DNA from: Malania oleifera
Lineage: Eukaryota > Streptophyta > Magnoliopsida > Santalales > Ximeniaceae
Length of the DNA stretch: 64,000 bases
Direction: 5' to 3'
Assembly: GCF_029873635.1 (NCBI RefSeq)
Contig: NC_080421.1
Coordinates: 38,606,617-38,670,616 of the forward strand
Positions 10,952-23,759 of this stretch are shown here, in pieces. Numbering within the stretch: position 1 is the first letter of the stretch; each line of letters opens with the position of its first letter. The translations under genes were made by a program, and so were the position numbers. The notes under the pieces are model-generated. The model had not been told where the DNA came from. It was given only the letters and a program-made list of their open reading frames with translations, and searched no databases.

Positions 10952-11201
10952 AAAATTTCGTCCTCGAAATTTACTGTCTGTATTCCCTTCTATCATTTCA
11001 TAAGGCAAAATGGTCTACTTATTTTATTACCTGCCCTCACTTATGGCAGAGGAATACTGTGGTTACATGGGTAGTTCTGGAAGATTACAACCATAAAAGA
11101 AAATTTCTCCCAAAACCAAAATACTACCTAACCTATATTCTATATTATAATTACACTAAACTCAATAAAATAAAATTTCCATCTTAGTATATACATCAAT
11201 A

Positions 11202-12660
11202 CTATGATTCATCAAATAAATGGGGATATTTCCGTCTGATTTCATCTTCAAGCTCCCATGAGGCTTCTTCAATCGTGTGGTTTCTCCATAGAACTTTTAC
11301 TAGTGGTATCTTCTGGTTGCGCAATTCATGTTCTTTCCAATCTAGGATCTGTATTGGAGCTTCTTCATACGCTAAAACCTCACTGACTTCCAGTTCTAAA
11401 TGGATGATGATATGGGAAGGATCTGGGACATATTTCCTTAACATAGAAACATGAAATACGTCATGAACTCAAAATAAAGATGGCGGTAAAGCTAGCTGAT
11501 AGGTTACTGACACAATCTTCTCAAGTATCTCAAAAGGGCTAATAAACCTAGGGCTCAACTTACCCTTCTTCCCAAATCTCAAGATCCCCTTCAGTGGAGT
11601 TATTCTCAAAAATACATGATCACCCAATTCAAATTGCAGTTCTTGGCAGCGAGTACACATGTAGCTTTTCTGCCGACTCTGCGCTGCACTGATCCTATCA
11701 CGAATAAGTTGGACTTTATCACATGCTCGCTGAATTATCTCTGGACCCAAAACTCGCCTTTCACCTACTTCATCCCAGAAAAGAGGAGATCTACATATTC
11801 TACCATATATTGCCTCGTAGGATGCCATGCTAATGCTAGTCTGATAACTGTTATAATAAGCAAATTCAACTAGCGGCAAAAACTGAATCTAACTACCTCC
11901 AAAGTCTAGCACACAGGCCCGAAGCATATCTTCTAATAGTTTGATTGTTCTTTTAGTCTGACCATCGGTCTGAGGGTGGAAAGCTATGCTGAATGCTAGC
12001 TGAGTCCCTAGTGCCTCCTGTAAACTCCTCCAGAACTGTGATGTAAAACATGGATCACGGTCCGAGACTATGGATACCGGCACTCCATGGGGTCGAACAA
12101 TCTCCTATATGTAAATCTCTGCTAACCTGATCATAGGGTAGCTAATCTTAATAGGTAGGAAGTGTGCTGTCTTCGTCAATCTATCAACCACCACCCAAAT
12201 AGCATTCTGACCATGCGACGCTGGCGGAAGCCTAGTAACAAAATCCATGGATACATGGTCCCACTTCCACTCGGGAATGAATAATGGCTGCAATTGACCA
12301 GCCGGTCTCTGGTGCTCAGCCTTAACTTGCTGGCACGTCAAACACTACTGCACAAACGCTGCTATTTCTCTCTTCATGCCACTCCACTAGAAATAATCTC
12401 GTAGATGCCTATACATTTTCGTACTGCCAAGATGAACAGTGTATAGAGATCTGTGTGCTTCCTCTAAAATCGCCCTCCTGATACTATCATCTGCAGGCAC
12501 ACACAATTTGGTGCGAAATCTCAGAACCCCATCATCAGAAATACTGAACTCCTCTCCCTGACCATCCTGTACTCTAACAACCACCTCCACTAACTCTGGA
12601 TCATTTCTATGAGCAGTTTTAATCTTTTCATATAATGTGGGTTGTACAACCAAACTGGCA
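11202..12660 (-). pseudogene. Chromovirus integrase with chromodomain-like C-terminus
   Basis: Fragments in order on the minus strand: an HHCC-type zinc region (VHLGSTKMYRHL ... CLTCQQVK), the core with the first aspartate in MDFVTRLP and the second in SDRDPCFTS, the HPQTDGQT motif, then the GDHVFLR segment and a tail ending in VKVLWRNHTIEEASWE, a chromodomain-like signature. The glutamate normally following GQT is lysine (GQTKRT), and stops interrupt the frame near 12655, 12355, 12104, 11888 and 11468. The intact protein would join retrotransposon DNA to chromatin-marked sites. Confidence 0.88.
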
Positions 12661-12668
12661 ATAAGCGC

Positions 12669-13187
12669 TTAGGGATCATCCTCCACTAATTCCACACCGA
12701 GTCTCTCTAAGTCCATCAGAATCAGATGCTGAACTACTGTTGCTAGCTGTGTTGTGTCTCCAAATTTACAGCTCAGTGCATCGGCTACCATATTTGCTTT
12801 ACTTGGGTGGTAACTGATGGTACAGTCATAATCCTTGATAAGTTCCAACCACCTCCTCTGCTGTATATTCAACTCTTTCTGTGTGAAGAAGTACTTTAGG
12901 CTCTTGCAATTTGAAAATATTTCACACCTCTCACCATATAAGTAATACCTCCAGATCTTCAGTGCATGTACAACTACAGCCAATTCTAGATCATGAGTAG
13001 GGTAGTTCTTTTCATACTCTTTCAACTGTCGAGACGCATATGCGACCACCCTACCATGCTGCATCTGCACACAACACAACCCATTCAAAGACGCATCATT
13101 GTAAATAACATAACCATCACCTCCTGATGGAATCGTCAGTACTGGTGCAGTGACAAGCCACTGCTTTAATTCCTAGAAGCTCTGCTG
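12669..13187 (-). pseudogene. Chromovirus RNase H domain
   Basis: Reads on the minus strand through [27 protein letters not shown] and the [13 protein letters not shown] end motif. The usual aspartate in the FTDHKSLKY motif is asparagine here (FSNCKSLKY). A stop separates it from the reverse transcriptase thumb at about 13187. The domain would degrade the RNA strand during reverse transcription. Confidence 0.85.
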
Positions 13188-14194
13188 TCATTCTTCATCC
13201 CATAAAAATCTGGCATTTTTCCTAGTCAACCGCGTGAGAGGCCCTGACAAAACTGAAAACCCGTCAACAAAACGACAGTAATAACCTGCCAGTGCTAAGA
13301 AACTCCTGACTTCCTGCACATTCCTCGGCCTGGCCCATCTCACCACTGCATCAATCTTGCTAGGATCCACTATTATACCGTCTCCTGAGATCACATGGCC
13401 TAAAAATGCCACCTTCTCAAGCCAGAACTCACACTTGCTAAACTTAGCATAAAGCTTCTCCCCTCTAAGTGTCTGTAACACCTATCTCAAATGCACCTCA
13501 TGATCCTCAAAACTCCTCGAGTACCCCAGTATATCATCAATGAAAACTACCACAAACTGATTTAGATACTGGTGGAAAACTCTGTTCATCAAGTCCATGA
13601 ACATGGCTAGGACATTCGTCAAACCAAACGGCATAACGAGAAATTCATAATGCCCATACCTGGTCCTGAAGGCTGTTTTCGCAACGTCCTCCGCTTTTAC
13701 TCTCACTTGATGATACCCGAATCTGAGGTCAATCTTGGAATATACTTGTGTACCCTAGAGCTGATCAAATAAATAGTCTATACGGGGTAGAGGATATTTA
13801 TTCTTAATAGTAACCTTGTTTATTTCCCTGTAACAATGCACATCCTCGTGGGCCCGTCTTTCTTCTTGACGAACAACAATGGAGCTCCCCACGGCGATAC
13901 ACTAGGTCGTATAAACCCCTTGTTCAATAACTCTTGCAACTGCTCTTTTAATTCTCCCAATTCGACTGGAGCCATACGATACGGGACCTTAGAGATCGGC
14001 ACAGTCCCTAGAGGTAAATCTATAGGAAAATCTACCTCGTGCACAAAAGGCAACCCTGGTAGCTCCTTTGGAAAAACGCCTAGAAATTCTCGTACTACTG
14101 GAGTGCTGTCAATCTTCAATTCATTTTCGGATACTTCTTTCACAAATACTATAAACCCCTGACCTCCATCCAGGAGTAATCTACTCACTTGCAC
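13188..14194 (-). pseudogene. Chromovirus reverse transcriptase
   Basis: On the minus strand: [22 protein letters not shown] near the N-terminus, then a frameshifted patch with stops (about 13710..13820), then [14 protein letters not shown], the catalytic FIDDIL (the YxDD box) and the FLGHVIS connection motif. The catalytic aspartates remain, but a stop follows EVHLR and the region between 13706 and 13820 is out of frame. Confidence 0.9.
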
Positions 14195-14239
14195 GGCGGA
14201 TACTAACTACGTTGGAGCACATACTCATGAACCAACGAA

Positions 14240-14660
14240 TCTAAATTCCTACTCTTCAGGAGGTCTGAAAATTACTTCTTTCTGGAAACAATCGACATTA
14301 GCATGATTGACAGCCAACTAGTCCATACCCAGTATTATATCGAACCCACACATGTCAAACACAAGCTGGTAGTACTTTCCCCTGAATTTTTATCGGATAG
14401 CCCCTAAGTATCCTCTGACATCTGATCACTGATCCTGATGGTGTAGCTACCGACAGCGCTATATCTAATGACTAGGTCTCACTCTCAGATAATTTAACAT
14501 AAGATGCAGAAATGAAAGAATGAGTAGCAGCCAAGTCAAAAAGAACAGTAACTGGGTATGATAGAACAGTAAATGTACCTGTCACCACATCTGTAGCAGC
14601 CTCTGCAACACCTGGCGTCAAAGTGTAAACTCGCGCTGGGGCCACATTCCTCTGCTGGCC
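14240..14660 (-). pseudogene. Chromovirus aspartic protease region
   Basis: The minus-strand reading gives ARVYTLTP, DVVTGTF and FDLAATHSFIS. The family active site is FDSGATHSF, so the catalytic DSG has become DLA. A stop follows within about 15 residues. The intact enzyme would process the Gag-Pol polyprotein. Confidence 0.75.
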
Positions 14661-14672
14661 ACCATGAGGCGC

Positions 14673-15645
14673 CTAGTATCCTCCCCGAGCTGTCTGATGT
14701 CCTACCTGATAGGGTCTGGGAGCTGGGACCTGGTCCTGCTGACCTAGCCATTCACATATCACGTGACCGGGTGTCCCACAACGATAACATACACCTCTAC
14801 CTACTCGGCACTCTCCCAAATGATGTCTCCCACATGTCTGACACACTGGGTACATCGGTGCACCCTGATTCCTACGAGGTCCTACCATCTGCCTTTGGTC
14901 TCCCCTATCGCGACCTCCTCTCCATGGACCCCTACTGGTGCCAGCCTAAAAACCCTGAGGCGCAGGCCTCTTCCTCTGACTCTAAGCTGCTACACCCCTC
15001 TGAATGCCACTCTCAATAATCGCAGCTCTGTCTACAACCTCTATGAATGTCTGAGCCCTGAAACCAATTACCTGCTCAAACTGATTCTGCCTCAGTCCCT
15101 CTTCAAACTTTCTCGCCTTTTTCTCTTCATCAAGTTCCAGATGTGGAGCAAAATGTGACAACTCGACAAACCGAGTCGCGTACTGGGATACAGTCATCTG
15201 CCCCTGTACCAAATATAGAAACTTTACTGCCTTCGCACTCTGAACGATAGCCGAGAAATACCGCTCAAAGAATAGATCCTTTAATCGGTCCCATGTCACT
15301 GGAACTGGAACCGGCCTTTGCTCCTCTATAAGACGCGCTGCTCTCCACCAGCGCTTCGCCTCCCCCATCAACTTGAATGTGGCAAAAGCTACCTACCGCT
15401 AATGTTTCTTCGCTATCTTGGACCAAATTCTCAGCTACAATCGGATCATCACCTCCAGCAAAGGATGGGGGCTTCATGTGCGTAAACTGCTCAATCGAAC
15501 AACCACGCTCCCTAGAGCTCCTGGTCGTCTCAGCCATCACCTGCTGAGTAACGCTACGCAGTACGGCATCTGTATCTCCACCACCTATGCTGGAAGGTCC
15601 TGCCCTATCCTCCCCAGCATTCGTGTCACTGCTTCCTGGATCCAT
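14673..15645 (-). pseudogene. Chromovirus gag (capsid and zinc knuckle)
   Basis: The ATG at 15645 begins MDPGSSDTNAG. A frameshift with loss of a short stretch near 15390 separates this from the capsid part (GEAKRWWRAARLIEEQ, then WDRLKDLFFERYF, typical of the Retrotrans_gag family). Nearer the C-terminus is a CCHC knuckle, CYRCGTPGHVICEW, in which the last cysteine is tryptophan. The intact protein would form the particle that packages element RNA. Confidence 0.85.
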
Positions 15646-15935
15646 CTTGAGAACAAGAAACACACTTAAGCATTTTATCTCCTATACAGACCTATCATAT
15701 ACCAACTCAAAATTAATTACCTTCTCTAACCTGAACTCAATATCCAATTCTGTCACCTAGACACACGACCTGACAATAGTTTACTATGGTTTTCCTCAAA
15801 TCCTCACCCTAGGAAAAACACAGAAACCACCACAGTACTCCTATACCTAGACACAGAACAAACCTCAAATCCTTTTCCAATACTCTGGTATTGCTTTTGC
15901 TGCACTCTAAAGTTTACAGAACCTAGCAACCTAGA

Positions 15936-15949
15936 CTCTGATACCAAAC
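15936..15949 (-). promoter_or_regulatory. Primer binding site of the chromovirus
   Basis: TGGTATCAGAG on the minus strand, three bases from the 5' LTR, complementary to the 3' end of initiator methionine tRNA. Confidence 0.8.
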
Positions 15950-17836
15950 TGTAACGACCTGCTTAATTTCCATATTATTTTTTTTATACTATGACATATA
16001 ACATGCTCTAATACCATTCTGCGAGTAAACCCAATCATTAGCCTAAGCAACGAGAAGTAGAAATCACATAGACATAACCATATGAAAATATATATACAAT
16101 ACCAATACAAGAGTATTAACATGTTTCCCCAAAATATACACATATATCTGTTTCCCAAAATACCCTCAACTATACTAGGATATACAAAAATCCTCCACAA
16201 TACTCAATTCACTGACAGGGCACTACTGAAGCCCCTCTATCTGCGAGCCTGGTCTGCTCGCCTACCTGGATCACCTGAAAAATGATTCAACACTGGGATG
16301 AGACAACGCTCAGTAAGACGAAATATGCTATTACTAGTCTGTGGCAAATGAGCTACAGTATTATGAAAATCTGTTTTCATATAATCATGTATAACTGAAT
16401 ATGTAAGTACAATAAAAGTAATAAAATACACCACCCTTTCCATGTTACTTAACATAACAGTATTGTAGGTTACTATTCAAAATACTTCTAGTGTACATAA
16501 GTATGTTCCCTGTTTCTATAAATCTATACATACGTAATAGTAACTGAAAACTTTCCTTGTGGATAATTATGTGTCATGATTTAACCCCTCATGACAGGGT
16601 TGTGTGGCCCGTAGGCGGGATCTACATTGGCTGGCCGACCCGGGTAAATCACTATACTCCATCGGTCTGATCTGCCCACCTCAACCCATATCTGATGGGG
16701 AGCCTGTCCACGTCAAGGGCCTAGGTGATCGACCTACTACCACGTATTATCTAAATAGGTGGTTGCACTCATAACATAACATAATATCTGTAGCAACAGT
16801 ACCGTGCTCTGTAACTACATAGTCCAACAGGGTCTGATACTATATAATATATTTCTATAGACAATTATCTGATTTACCATGATTCTGAAATAACCGTAAT
16901 TACCATGATACTGAATAAACTATAACTGTAATCCATATGTCATAGTACTGAGAACTGTATATTCATAACACTGAGAACTACATAATCATAATACTGAAAT
17001 TCGTATAATCATGGTACTATAATTCGTATAATCATGGTATTGAAATTCATTAAATCATGATACTAAAGTTTGTAAAATATCTCCGTACTATACTCATATT
17101 CTCAAGCCACAACATACTTTAATACATAATATTCATAATTTAATAAATTGTATAATATTTTAAAAATACCTAGCATAGCATATTTCCCTTACCTGACTAT
17201 TGGAAAGCCCCTATGGTATACTGGCCTAACACCTGTAGGGCCTCCTACATAACACCCTGAAAACAACATTTGTCAGAAAAAAAATATCAGTATTTCTTTG
17301 CCTATATCATTTCCTATAACTGTCATAAGGTCAAAAACGGACTAAAAGACCTTACCCTGAATTTGGGATGAAATCCAACTTCGTTCACCAACGATCCGCT
17401 CTGGCAGATTTGTAGAGAACTTCGCCAAGAGCATTGTGGTGGCTTCAGATTGTCGATCCGGTGACTAACGGGACCAGAATCAAAGAGAGAAGAGGGAGGG
17501 TCCGTAGGAGAGAGAGAGAGAGAGAGAAGAAAAACGATGCTGAAATTATGTGAAAAATAGGTTTTAGCACAATTTATATTGCAGGATTCGTCGACGAGCC
17601 ACATCACTTCGTTAATGAGTCCTTTAGTAAATTCGTCAATGAACCTTACCCTTCGTCGACGAAATTCAGAGTAGTCCAAATCCTGCGCTCGGTATTTTCT
17701 CATCGATGAAATATTGCCTTCATCGACGAGGTCCTGAAGACCTTCGTCGATGAAACCCTATACTCATCGACAAATTTCCTTATGTACTCGTTGACGAACC
17801 CCTATATTCGTCGACGAGTCCTGGCAATTCCTTGAA

Positions 17837-17868
<32 letters not shown>

Positions 17869-18069
17869 CTCCAAAATGCAATATCATCGACGAACGCGGA
17901 TCAGTCCTGGCAATTCCTTGAAATTATTATTATTATTATTATCTCCAAAATGCGATGTCGTCGACGAATGTGGAGCATTTGTCAACGAAGTCTCCTACCT
18001 CCTTCTGTTTTTGTTTCCATTTCCCTCCCTCTTTATTATTAAAATAATATTATTCTTCGAGTCACTATA
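15950..18069 (-). repeat. 5' LTR of the chromovirus
   Basis: 2120 bases. It is longer than its partner mainly because a unit of about 85 bases (CTGGCAATTCCTTGAAATT, an ATT microsatellite and CTCCAAAATGC) is present twice (about 17820..17894 and 17907..17970). It carries the TTCGTCGACGAA-type array (about 17583..17980) and a leader with CTGGCGAAGTTCTC-like sequence that is also found in solo LTR M. Confidence 0.88.
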
Positions 18070-18074
18070 ATAAA

Positions 18075-19793
18075 TGCCTCGGTCAACCAAAAAGGTTAGA
18101 GGTCAACAGTTTAACCAGGCCTCAACCAATCGAACATGATTTGAGCATATCGTCCACAGTCAACCGAAGCAAAGATTTGACCATCTCCACCTTGCTCGGT
18201 CGACTGAACTATTTGTTCAAATTTACCTCTATTGAACGAAACTCAATACTCGACTAACCGAAACCCTCCTTGGGCGACCAAAACCATATAGCCTTGGAAA
18301 ATCTCCTGCCTCAGCCAACCAAGTTTGTCCATGGTCAACCGAACTGGAAAATTGCGTGTGACCTATTGTGAGTTTTCGGGCGACCAACCCTAGGCGTCAG
18401 ACAACCGAAACTCTCAGGTTAGAATTTTTTTACCACGGATAAATGAGGTTAATTTTAATTAATATCATTAATATTTTTCCAAAAATACCTTCATATCCCC
18501 AACGACTATTTTTTTATGAATATCAATATATATTATGTTATTTGTCTTAATTAGTAAATGATTAGCAAATATCATTAGCAAAAATTCTATAAATTTTTTA
18601 TACTGATTTTACTCATATTCTTTCAATCTTTCAAAGCATACTACTCATTCTCCTTACACTTTGATTTGAAAAACTATTTTTAAGGAGAATCATTTGTTAT
18701 ACCCCTTGGTTGCAAACTAATTGCAACTTGAAAGGGAGTTTGATTTTTTGATTGTTGTGCACATTTCATACATCTTCTTGAAGCTTACAACTCTCTCATT
18801 TTGCATTATCTGAAATTGATTTTTAGAGAGTAAGCTAAAGTTATTCTCATTGTATTTGATTGATAAATATCATTTGGGAAGAACTCATTCTTGCATCTAA
18901 GTCTTGGCATCCTTATTTCCAGATTCAAGGGTTTGCTTGTGCTATTTGATAAAATATATTTTTGCAAGCTTGATCCTAATATCTACTGTGCTTAATACTA
19001 AAAATATATTTGCTGAGATATTTGCATAGAAGTTCAAAGTCCTTTGATTATTTGTTTGTTGAATATATTATCTTAAATCAAAGGTATCACTCTCACGTAT
19101 AATATATACACCTTAGTTGAGAGTTGACATATAGCTGGACCTTATCTCACTTGAGCATAAATTACTATTATTTGTAAGTGCATTGATTGTGCGTATTGGT
19201 ACATATTTTCTTATTGGAGAAGCACATTTGTTTGAACACAAAAAATATTTGATTGTCTGCTGTATTCCCAATGGGTTGTTGGAAGAGGGGGACTCGCCTT
19301 ATGAAGAGTCCTGAATTGCTCTGACTCGATTAGGAGAGCATCGGACTATTTCAAATTCGGTTAGAAGAACTAAGTGCACCATCCTGTAAGGTGTTGTAAT
19401 CAGTGTCGCTCCACCCGCAAGTGAGCTTTAGTGGAATCCTCAGGCTTGCAAGTTAAAGGTGGGGACGTAGGCAGTATTGGCCAAACCCCAATAACATATC
19501 GTATGTCGCTTTCTCTTTCCCTTATCTCTTTACTTTTGGTATATGTATGCTTGCACTTTAATTATTGTAAATATTTTATTTGGTTTGAATTTATGCATAC
19601 ATATCTACTTGGGAAATACAGAGTTTGCTATAACTGTTATAACTTCTACTCAATGTTAAATTGTTGGGTGATTGGTATTTGTGTAGACAAACCCTAGGTT
19701 GTGAAATACTGCTTGTGATTAGGATTTAACCTAGGAAGAATTTTAAATTTCCAATTCACCTTCCCCCCTCTTGGGATTACACCAATTCCAACA
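18075..19793 (+). repeat. 5' LTR of A, second piece
   Basis: Continues the LTR after the chromovirus. It holds degenerate GGTCGACCGAAC-type motifs (18080..18415), a TATA-like stretch near 18529 and the family box GGACGTAGGCAGTATTGGCC at about 19463..19482 followed by ACATATCGTATG. It ends CACCAATTCCAACA after the C-rich tract. Confidence 0.85.
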
Positions 19794-19795
19794 AT

Positions 19796-19808
19796 TGGTA
19801 TCAAAGTC
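19796..19808 (+). promoter_or_regulatory. Primer binding site of A
   Basis: TGGTATCAAAGTC directly after the LTR matches the tRNA-iMet site of copia elements with one change (AAAG for AGAG). Confidence 0.75.
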
Positions 19809-19847
19809 TCGTTACACTAGACTTAAAAGTTTTTGTAAAAGATCGTG

Positions 19848-21182
19848 ATGGCTTGAGTTGGTGTATCCCCATCTGGTGTGGGAAGGTTAACTACAAACCC
19901 TCCAATATTTTTTAGTAAAAATTTCACTGAGTGGAAATTTAGAATGACTATTTTTATTAAAGCTTTAAATTAGAGAATTTGGAAAGTTATTGCTCAGGGA
20001 AATGTTGTGCCTATGAAAACCATTGATTTTACTGAAGTTCCCAAATTAGAAAATGAGTTGAATGAAAATGACATGAATTTAATACAAATAAATTTTGATG
20101 CCATGAACACTTTATTGTATGCTTTAGACACTAACATCCTTCATGAAGTTATGGCATGTCAAAGTGCTAAAGAAATATGGGAAGAACTCGAAAATGGTAT
20201 GGAGAAATTAAGTAAGAAAATGCAATCACTCCAAGCAATTCAAGCTCAAAAGATCATGGAGGAGAAAATCAGTGCCTTATAGCCTTAAGCGACGAAGAGG
20301 TAAATTCGTCTCCTCCTACTTCTTTAAATGATTCATGCAATGATTCTTGCAATAAATCCTATGATACTTCGTGTAGTGAATCTTGTAGTGAATCTAATGG
20401 TGATTGCATGCCCACTTATTAGGAACTCAAACTAGAATACATTAAAACCCACAAGTCTCTTGTTAAAGCACTTAAACGTTATACTGTTTTGAAAAACGAG
20501 AATGAGGCATCATTGAAAAAACTTGAATCTAAAATTCTTGATGAAAAGGAAAATGAGTTGAAAATAAAAAATTTAGTAAACAAGAATGAAAAATTGGAAA
20601 AAGAACTAAATGTCGTAAGATCCCAAATCTCTAGTGATAACAAAAACGATCTTCTCATTTCAGAACTTGAATGCAAAGCAAACACAATGTCCAAAGAATT
20701 CATAAAACTACAAAGTGTTTGCAAGGGCTTACAAGATTCAAAAACTCAAGGCCTAGAAAAAAAAAATTGAGGACCAAACCAAAATCATTCATACATTTAC
20801 TAGGGGCAAAGAAAACTTAGACAAGCTTCTAGGTTCACAAAAGATGACCTTAGACAAAGAAGGTATAGGTTATAATGGGATTGAAAATAGGAAAAGAAAA
20901 AACCTATACATGGGGTATTTTGTAAGAGCATCAAAACACTATGCTAGTACCTCCTCCAGTTTGTATACTCACACCACCTGCATCTTGTGTAAAAGGAAGG
21001 GGCACATAAAATTTGATTGCCCATTTAAAAGGAAAAGTGTGAAACCCAAACAGGTTTAGAGAGTCAAAGCACCACCTGGTCCAAACCTATTAAGACATAA
21101 AGATAGAAAAATGACTTGGGTTGTCAAGGAAGCAAACTACTTAGGATTACAGGGGGAACAAATTCCAATAGGAGTTACATAA
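19848..21182 (+). pseudogene. Gag pseudogene of element A
   Basis: It starts at the first ATG after the primer site (MA then TGA, then VGVSPSGVGR). Recognisable parts are the NPPIFFSKNFTEWKFRMTIF block typical of copia Gag N-termini, LLYALDTNILHEVMACQSAKEIWEELE, an acidic serine-rich stretch, a lysine-rich coiled coil (20489..20770) and an intact CCHC knuckle CILCKRKGHIKFDC (about 20980..21020). It ends with TWVVKEANYLGLQGEQ. Several stops and frameshifts break it. No protease, integrase or reverse transcriptase follows. Sirevirus Gag proteins have the same order of parts. Confidence 0.8.
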
Positions 21183-21684
21183 TCACATAATTCTTCCTTA
21201 GTTCTAGGATTAGTTTTAGGGGTAGTGATGGTTAAAGGCTCGAGAAGTGGTGTGTGCTTAAAAATTTTAAAATCTTAGTTCACACCTTCACTATACACTA
21301 TTATGTTACTAAGAGCCATTTGAAAAGCAAGTCAATACAAAATTTTAGTTAAAATATCCAATCTTTTCATTGAACTATATATATCATTATGATTGGATAA
21401 TTAATATTGGCTATAACATGATTGACTTCATAAATCCACTTCCAAATGGAGAGGGCATCTATGCCTGGTAAATAATTCTTCATGCGTAACTCATACTTAA
21501 ACATGAAAATCTAACGTTAAGCATACTCTGTCCATTGTGTAAGATTGAACTTTAGGAAATGAATCATATAGTAAGCATCATCTAATCCTAAACTCATCTC
21601 GGAGCCTTAAAAACCTAATAAAATTTTAGTCATCTCTCTAGGCTTAAAACTATTAATCATAATTCATCTCGTGCTTATTAATAG
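21183..21684 (+). other. Pol-less region of A, first piece
   Basis: Non-coding. It begins with the TTCTAGGATTAGTTTTAGGGG block that also follows gag in element I (about 24958..24980). The last five bases (21680..21684, AATAG) are the left TSD of element I. Confidence 0.7.
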
Positions 21685-23757
21685 TGTTGACTTTTTAAGT
21701 CCTATCTCTTTTTTTATAACGACAAATACAAGGTATTTAATGTTTGCCAATTTTGTGTGCAAGTTGAGTCTTGCATGAATTGGCAATATCATATGGTGTA
21801 TATGGAGACTCAAATAAAAATGAAGACTGAATTTTTTATTATTTTTAATTTATATTTCATTCATTTGGATCTGTAATATTTAATATTTCATTATCTATAA
21901 TAATTAGTGCATATCATGCATGTAGGATCTATAAGCTCAGTAAGGACCATAGGAAAAATCAAGACCATAGAGTGATCTTAGGGTTCGGTCGACCAACGCC
22001 GGATTTTTTCGGTCGGCTCTCAAAGGCCTTAGCTTGACCATAGGACTCACAATATTGCATAAAAAAGTCTCCCATAATCTTAGAATTATTTATCATGTGA
22101 ATAAGGAAAACTTTATAAGAAGAATAGGACCAAAATGCACAAAGTTGACATGTTCGGTCGACTGAACCCCAACACTCTGAGCACTTTAGTCGATCGAACC
22201 TCCCCAGGGTCAAAAGTTTGACCACTTGGTCGACCATCCTTAAAATGAACACCAGCGCTCTGGTTGACCGAACTAGTACATAGGAATATCCGAAAGCACT
22301 GGTCAACCGAACTTATAGTAGAAAAGTGACATGGTCGACTGAACACCCAAGTTTGGTCAATCGAACTCAATCTAGTTGACTGAACCTCGGAGATTCTGAA
22401 AATTGCCTTAAGCTTGGTCGACCGTCTTCCCTATTCAAATTCATAATGGTCAACTGAACTCGGCAACCCAGTCTACCGAACCATAAAAATGATCGGTCGA
22501 CACTCTTGGGTTGCTCAAATTTTACCGAGATTAAATTGGGTTATTTTTAATTAAACTCAAATAATTTTTTTCCAAAATACCCAGCATGTTCCCGACGGCT
22601 ATAACTTTTCCCATCTCTATATATAGGTCCTTATTTGCAAAGATTAAATGGAGATTAGGGATTTTAAATAGCAAAATTTTCTCTGAATTTTTTAGAGTTA
22701 TTTCTTCACATTCAAACCCTAATACTCATCCTTTGCTCATCCTTTTGAAAAATCTTTGAGTGAGATTATACGAAGATTATGTACACTCCCTTCTATAGCT
22801 TATACTCTCATTGGCTTGATTGATTGTTGATTTTGTTGAGAGTTAGGCCAAAAGCTTTTCCCCAGGATTTAATCTATAAATTTACTTTTGGGGAAATCTT
22901 ATTTAGCTTGTGAGTCTTTGCATTTTGATTGCAAGACTCTTAAGCTTGTCTTGTATTATGAAGTAAATATTTTGACAAGTTTAGTTTACAAAATATCTTT
23001 TGTGCTTAAAGTTTTTGAAAATCATTTTGAGATATTTGATTATATTTATGAAATTTTTGAAACCCGATTTGTGATTGATATATTGATATATTGTTTCAAA
23101 GATAGTTTGAGAATACACTCTTGTTCTTGACTGACTATAGACATTAGATTGAGTTTTATCACACATATTGCACTGAGCTTATAGTTCATATTTGTGTGTT
23201 GTGCATTGATTGATATCGGTACATATCTTCTTATTGGAGAAGCATTTAAATTGTACGCAATTTCATATTGATTATTGTATTCCAGGCGTGGGCCTAAAGA
23301 GGGAGACTTGCCCTGGTAAAAGTCCTAGATTAGCTTTGTTCTAGTTAGTAAAGTTAGGTGCACCATCCTAGTAAGGTGTAGTTATAGGTTGAGGTCAACC
23401 CTATTAATTGACCTAGTTGTTATCGGTGTCGCTCCACCCTTGAAGTGAGCCCTTAGTGGAATCCTTGTGCTTGTGAGCCAAGGTGGGGACGTAGGCAGTA
23501 CTGGCCAAACCCTGATAACATATCGTATGTGCACTTTACATTTTAGCACTTTCTATTTTCTGCACATATATATTATTCTCAATTGTCTGTGAATGCTACG
23601 CATGATTTAATTTCCGCACATTATATTTATCTGTGCATTTGGAATTGCATAGACAGACCCTAAGTTGTGTAGATATTGTTGCTGGATAGTTTAACCTAGG
23701 AGATAAATTTTTAAAATACCAATTTACCCCCCTCTTGGGAATGCACAAAGTCCAACA
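21685..23757 (+). repeat. 5' LTR of I
   Basis: It starts TGTTGACTTTTTAAG and ends AAAGTCCAACA. The U3 part contains about a dozen GGTCGACCGAAC-type motifs on both strands (22155..22500), then a TATA box CTATATATAGG at about 22617. The box GGGACGTAGGCAGTACTGGCC lies at about 23486..23506, followed by ACATATCGTATG. Confidence 0.9.
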
Positions 23758-23759
23758 TT

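Larger units (their letters stand above)
8981..18069 (-). mobile_element. Ty3-gypsy chromovirus-type retrotransposon, complete but dead
   Basis: A 9.1-kb element on the minus strand: 5' LTR at 15950..18069, primer site complementary to tRNA-iMet, gag, protease, reverse transcriptase, RNase H, integrase with a chromodomain-like tail, purine tract and 3' LTR at 8981..10936. The TSD ATAAA is perfect. In element orientation the termini are TA...CA, a noncanonical pair known from plant LTR elements. Domain order (integrase after RNase H) places it in Ty3-gypsy, and the C-terminal domain suggests a Tekay-like chromovirus; the lineage name is inferred. Stops and frameshifts in every domain show that it is inactive. 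The two LTRs are more alike than those of element I, consistent with its position as a later insertion. Confidence 0.9.

Noticed and set aside
11616-11873. Plus-strand frames inside the chromovirus, such as 11616..11873, 13836..14162 and 14763..15158
   Set aside because: They are antisense shadows of integrase, reverse transcriptase and gag.
22155-22500. Repeated GGTCGACCGAAC motifs as a CRISPR array
   Set aside because: Repeat spacing and orientation are irregular, copies are degenerate, and the context is a plant LTR.
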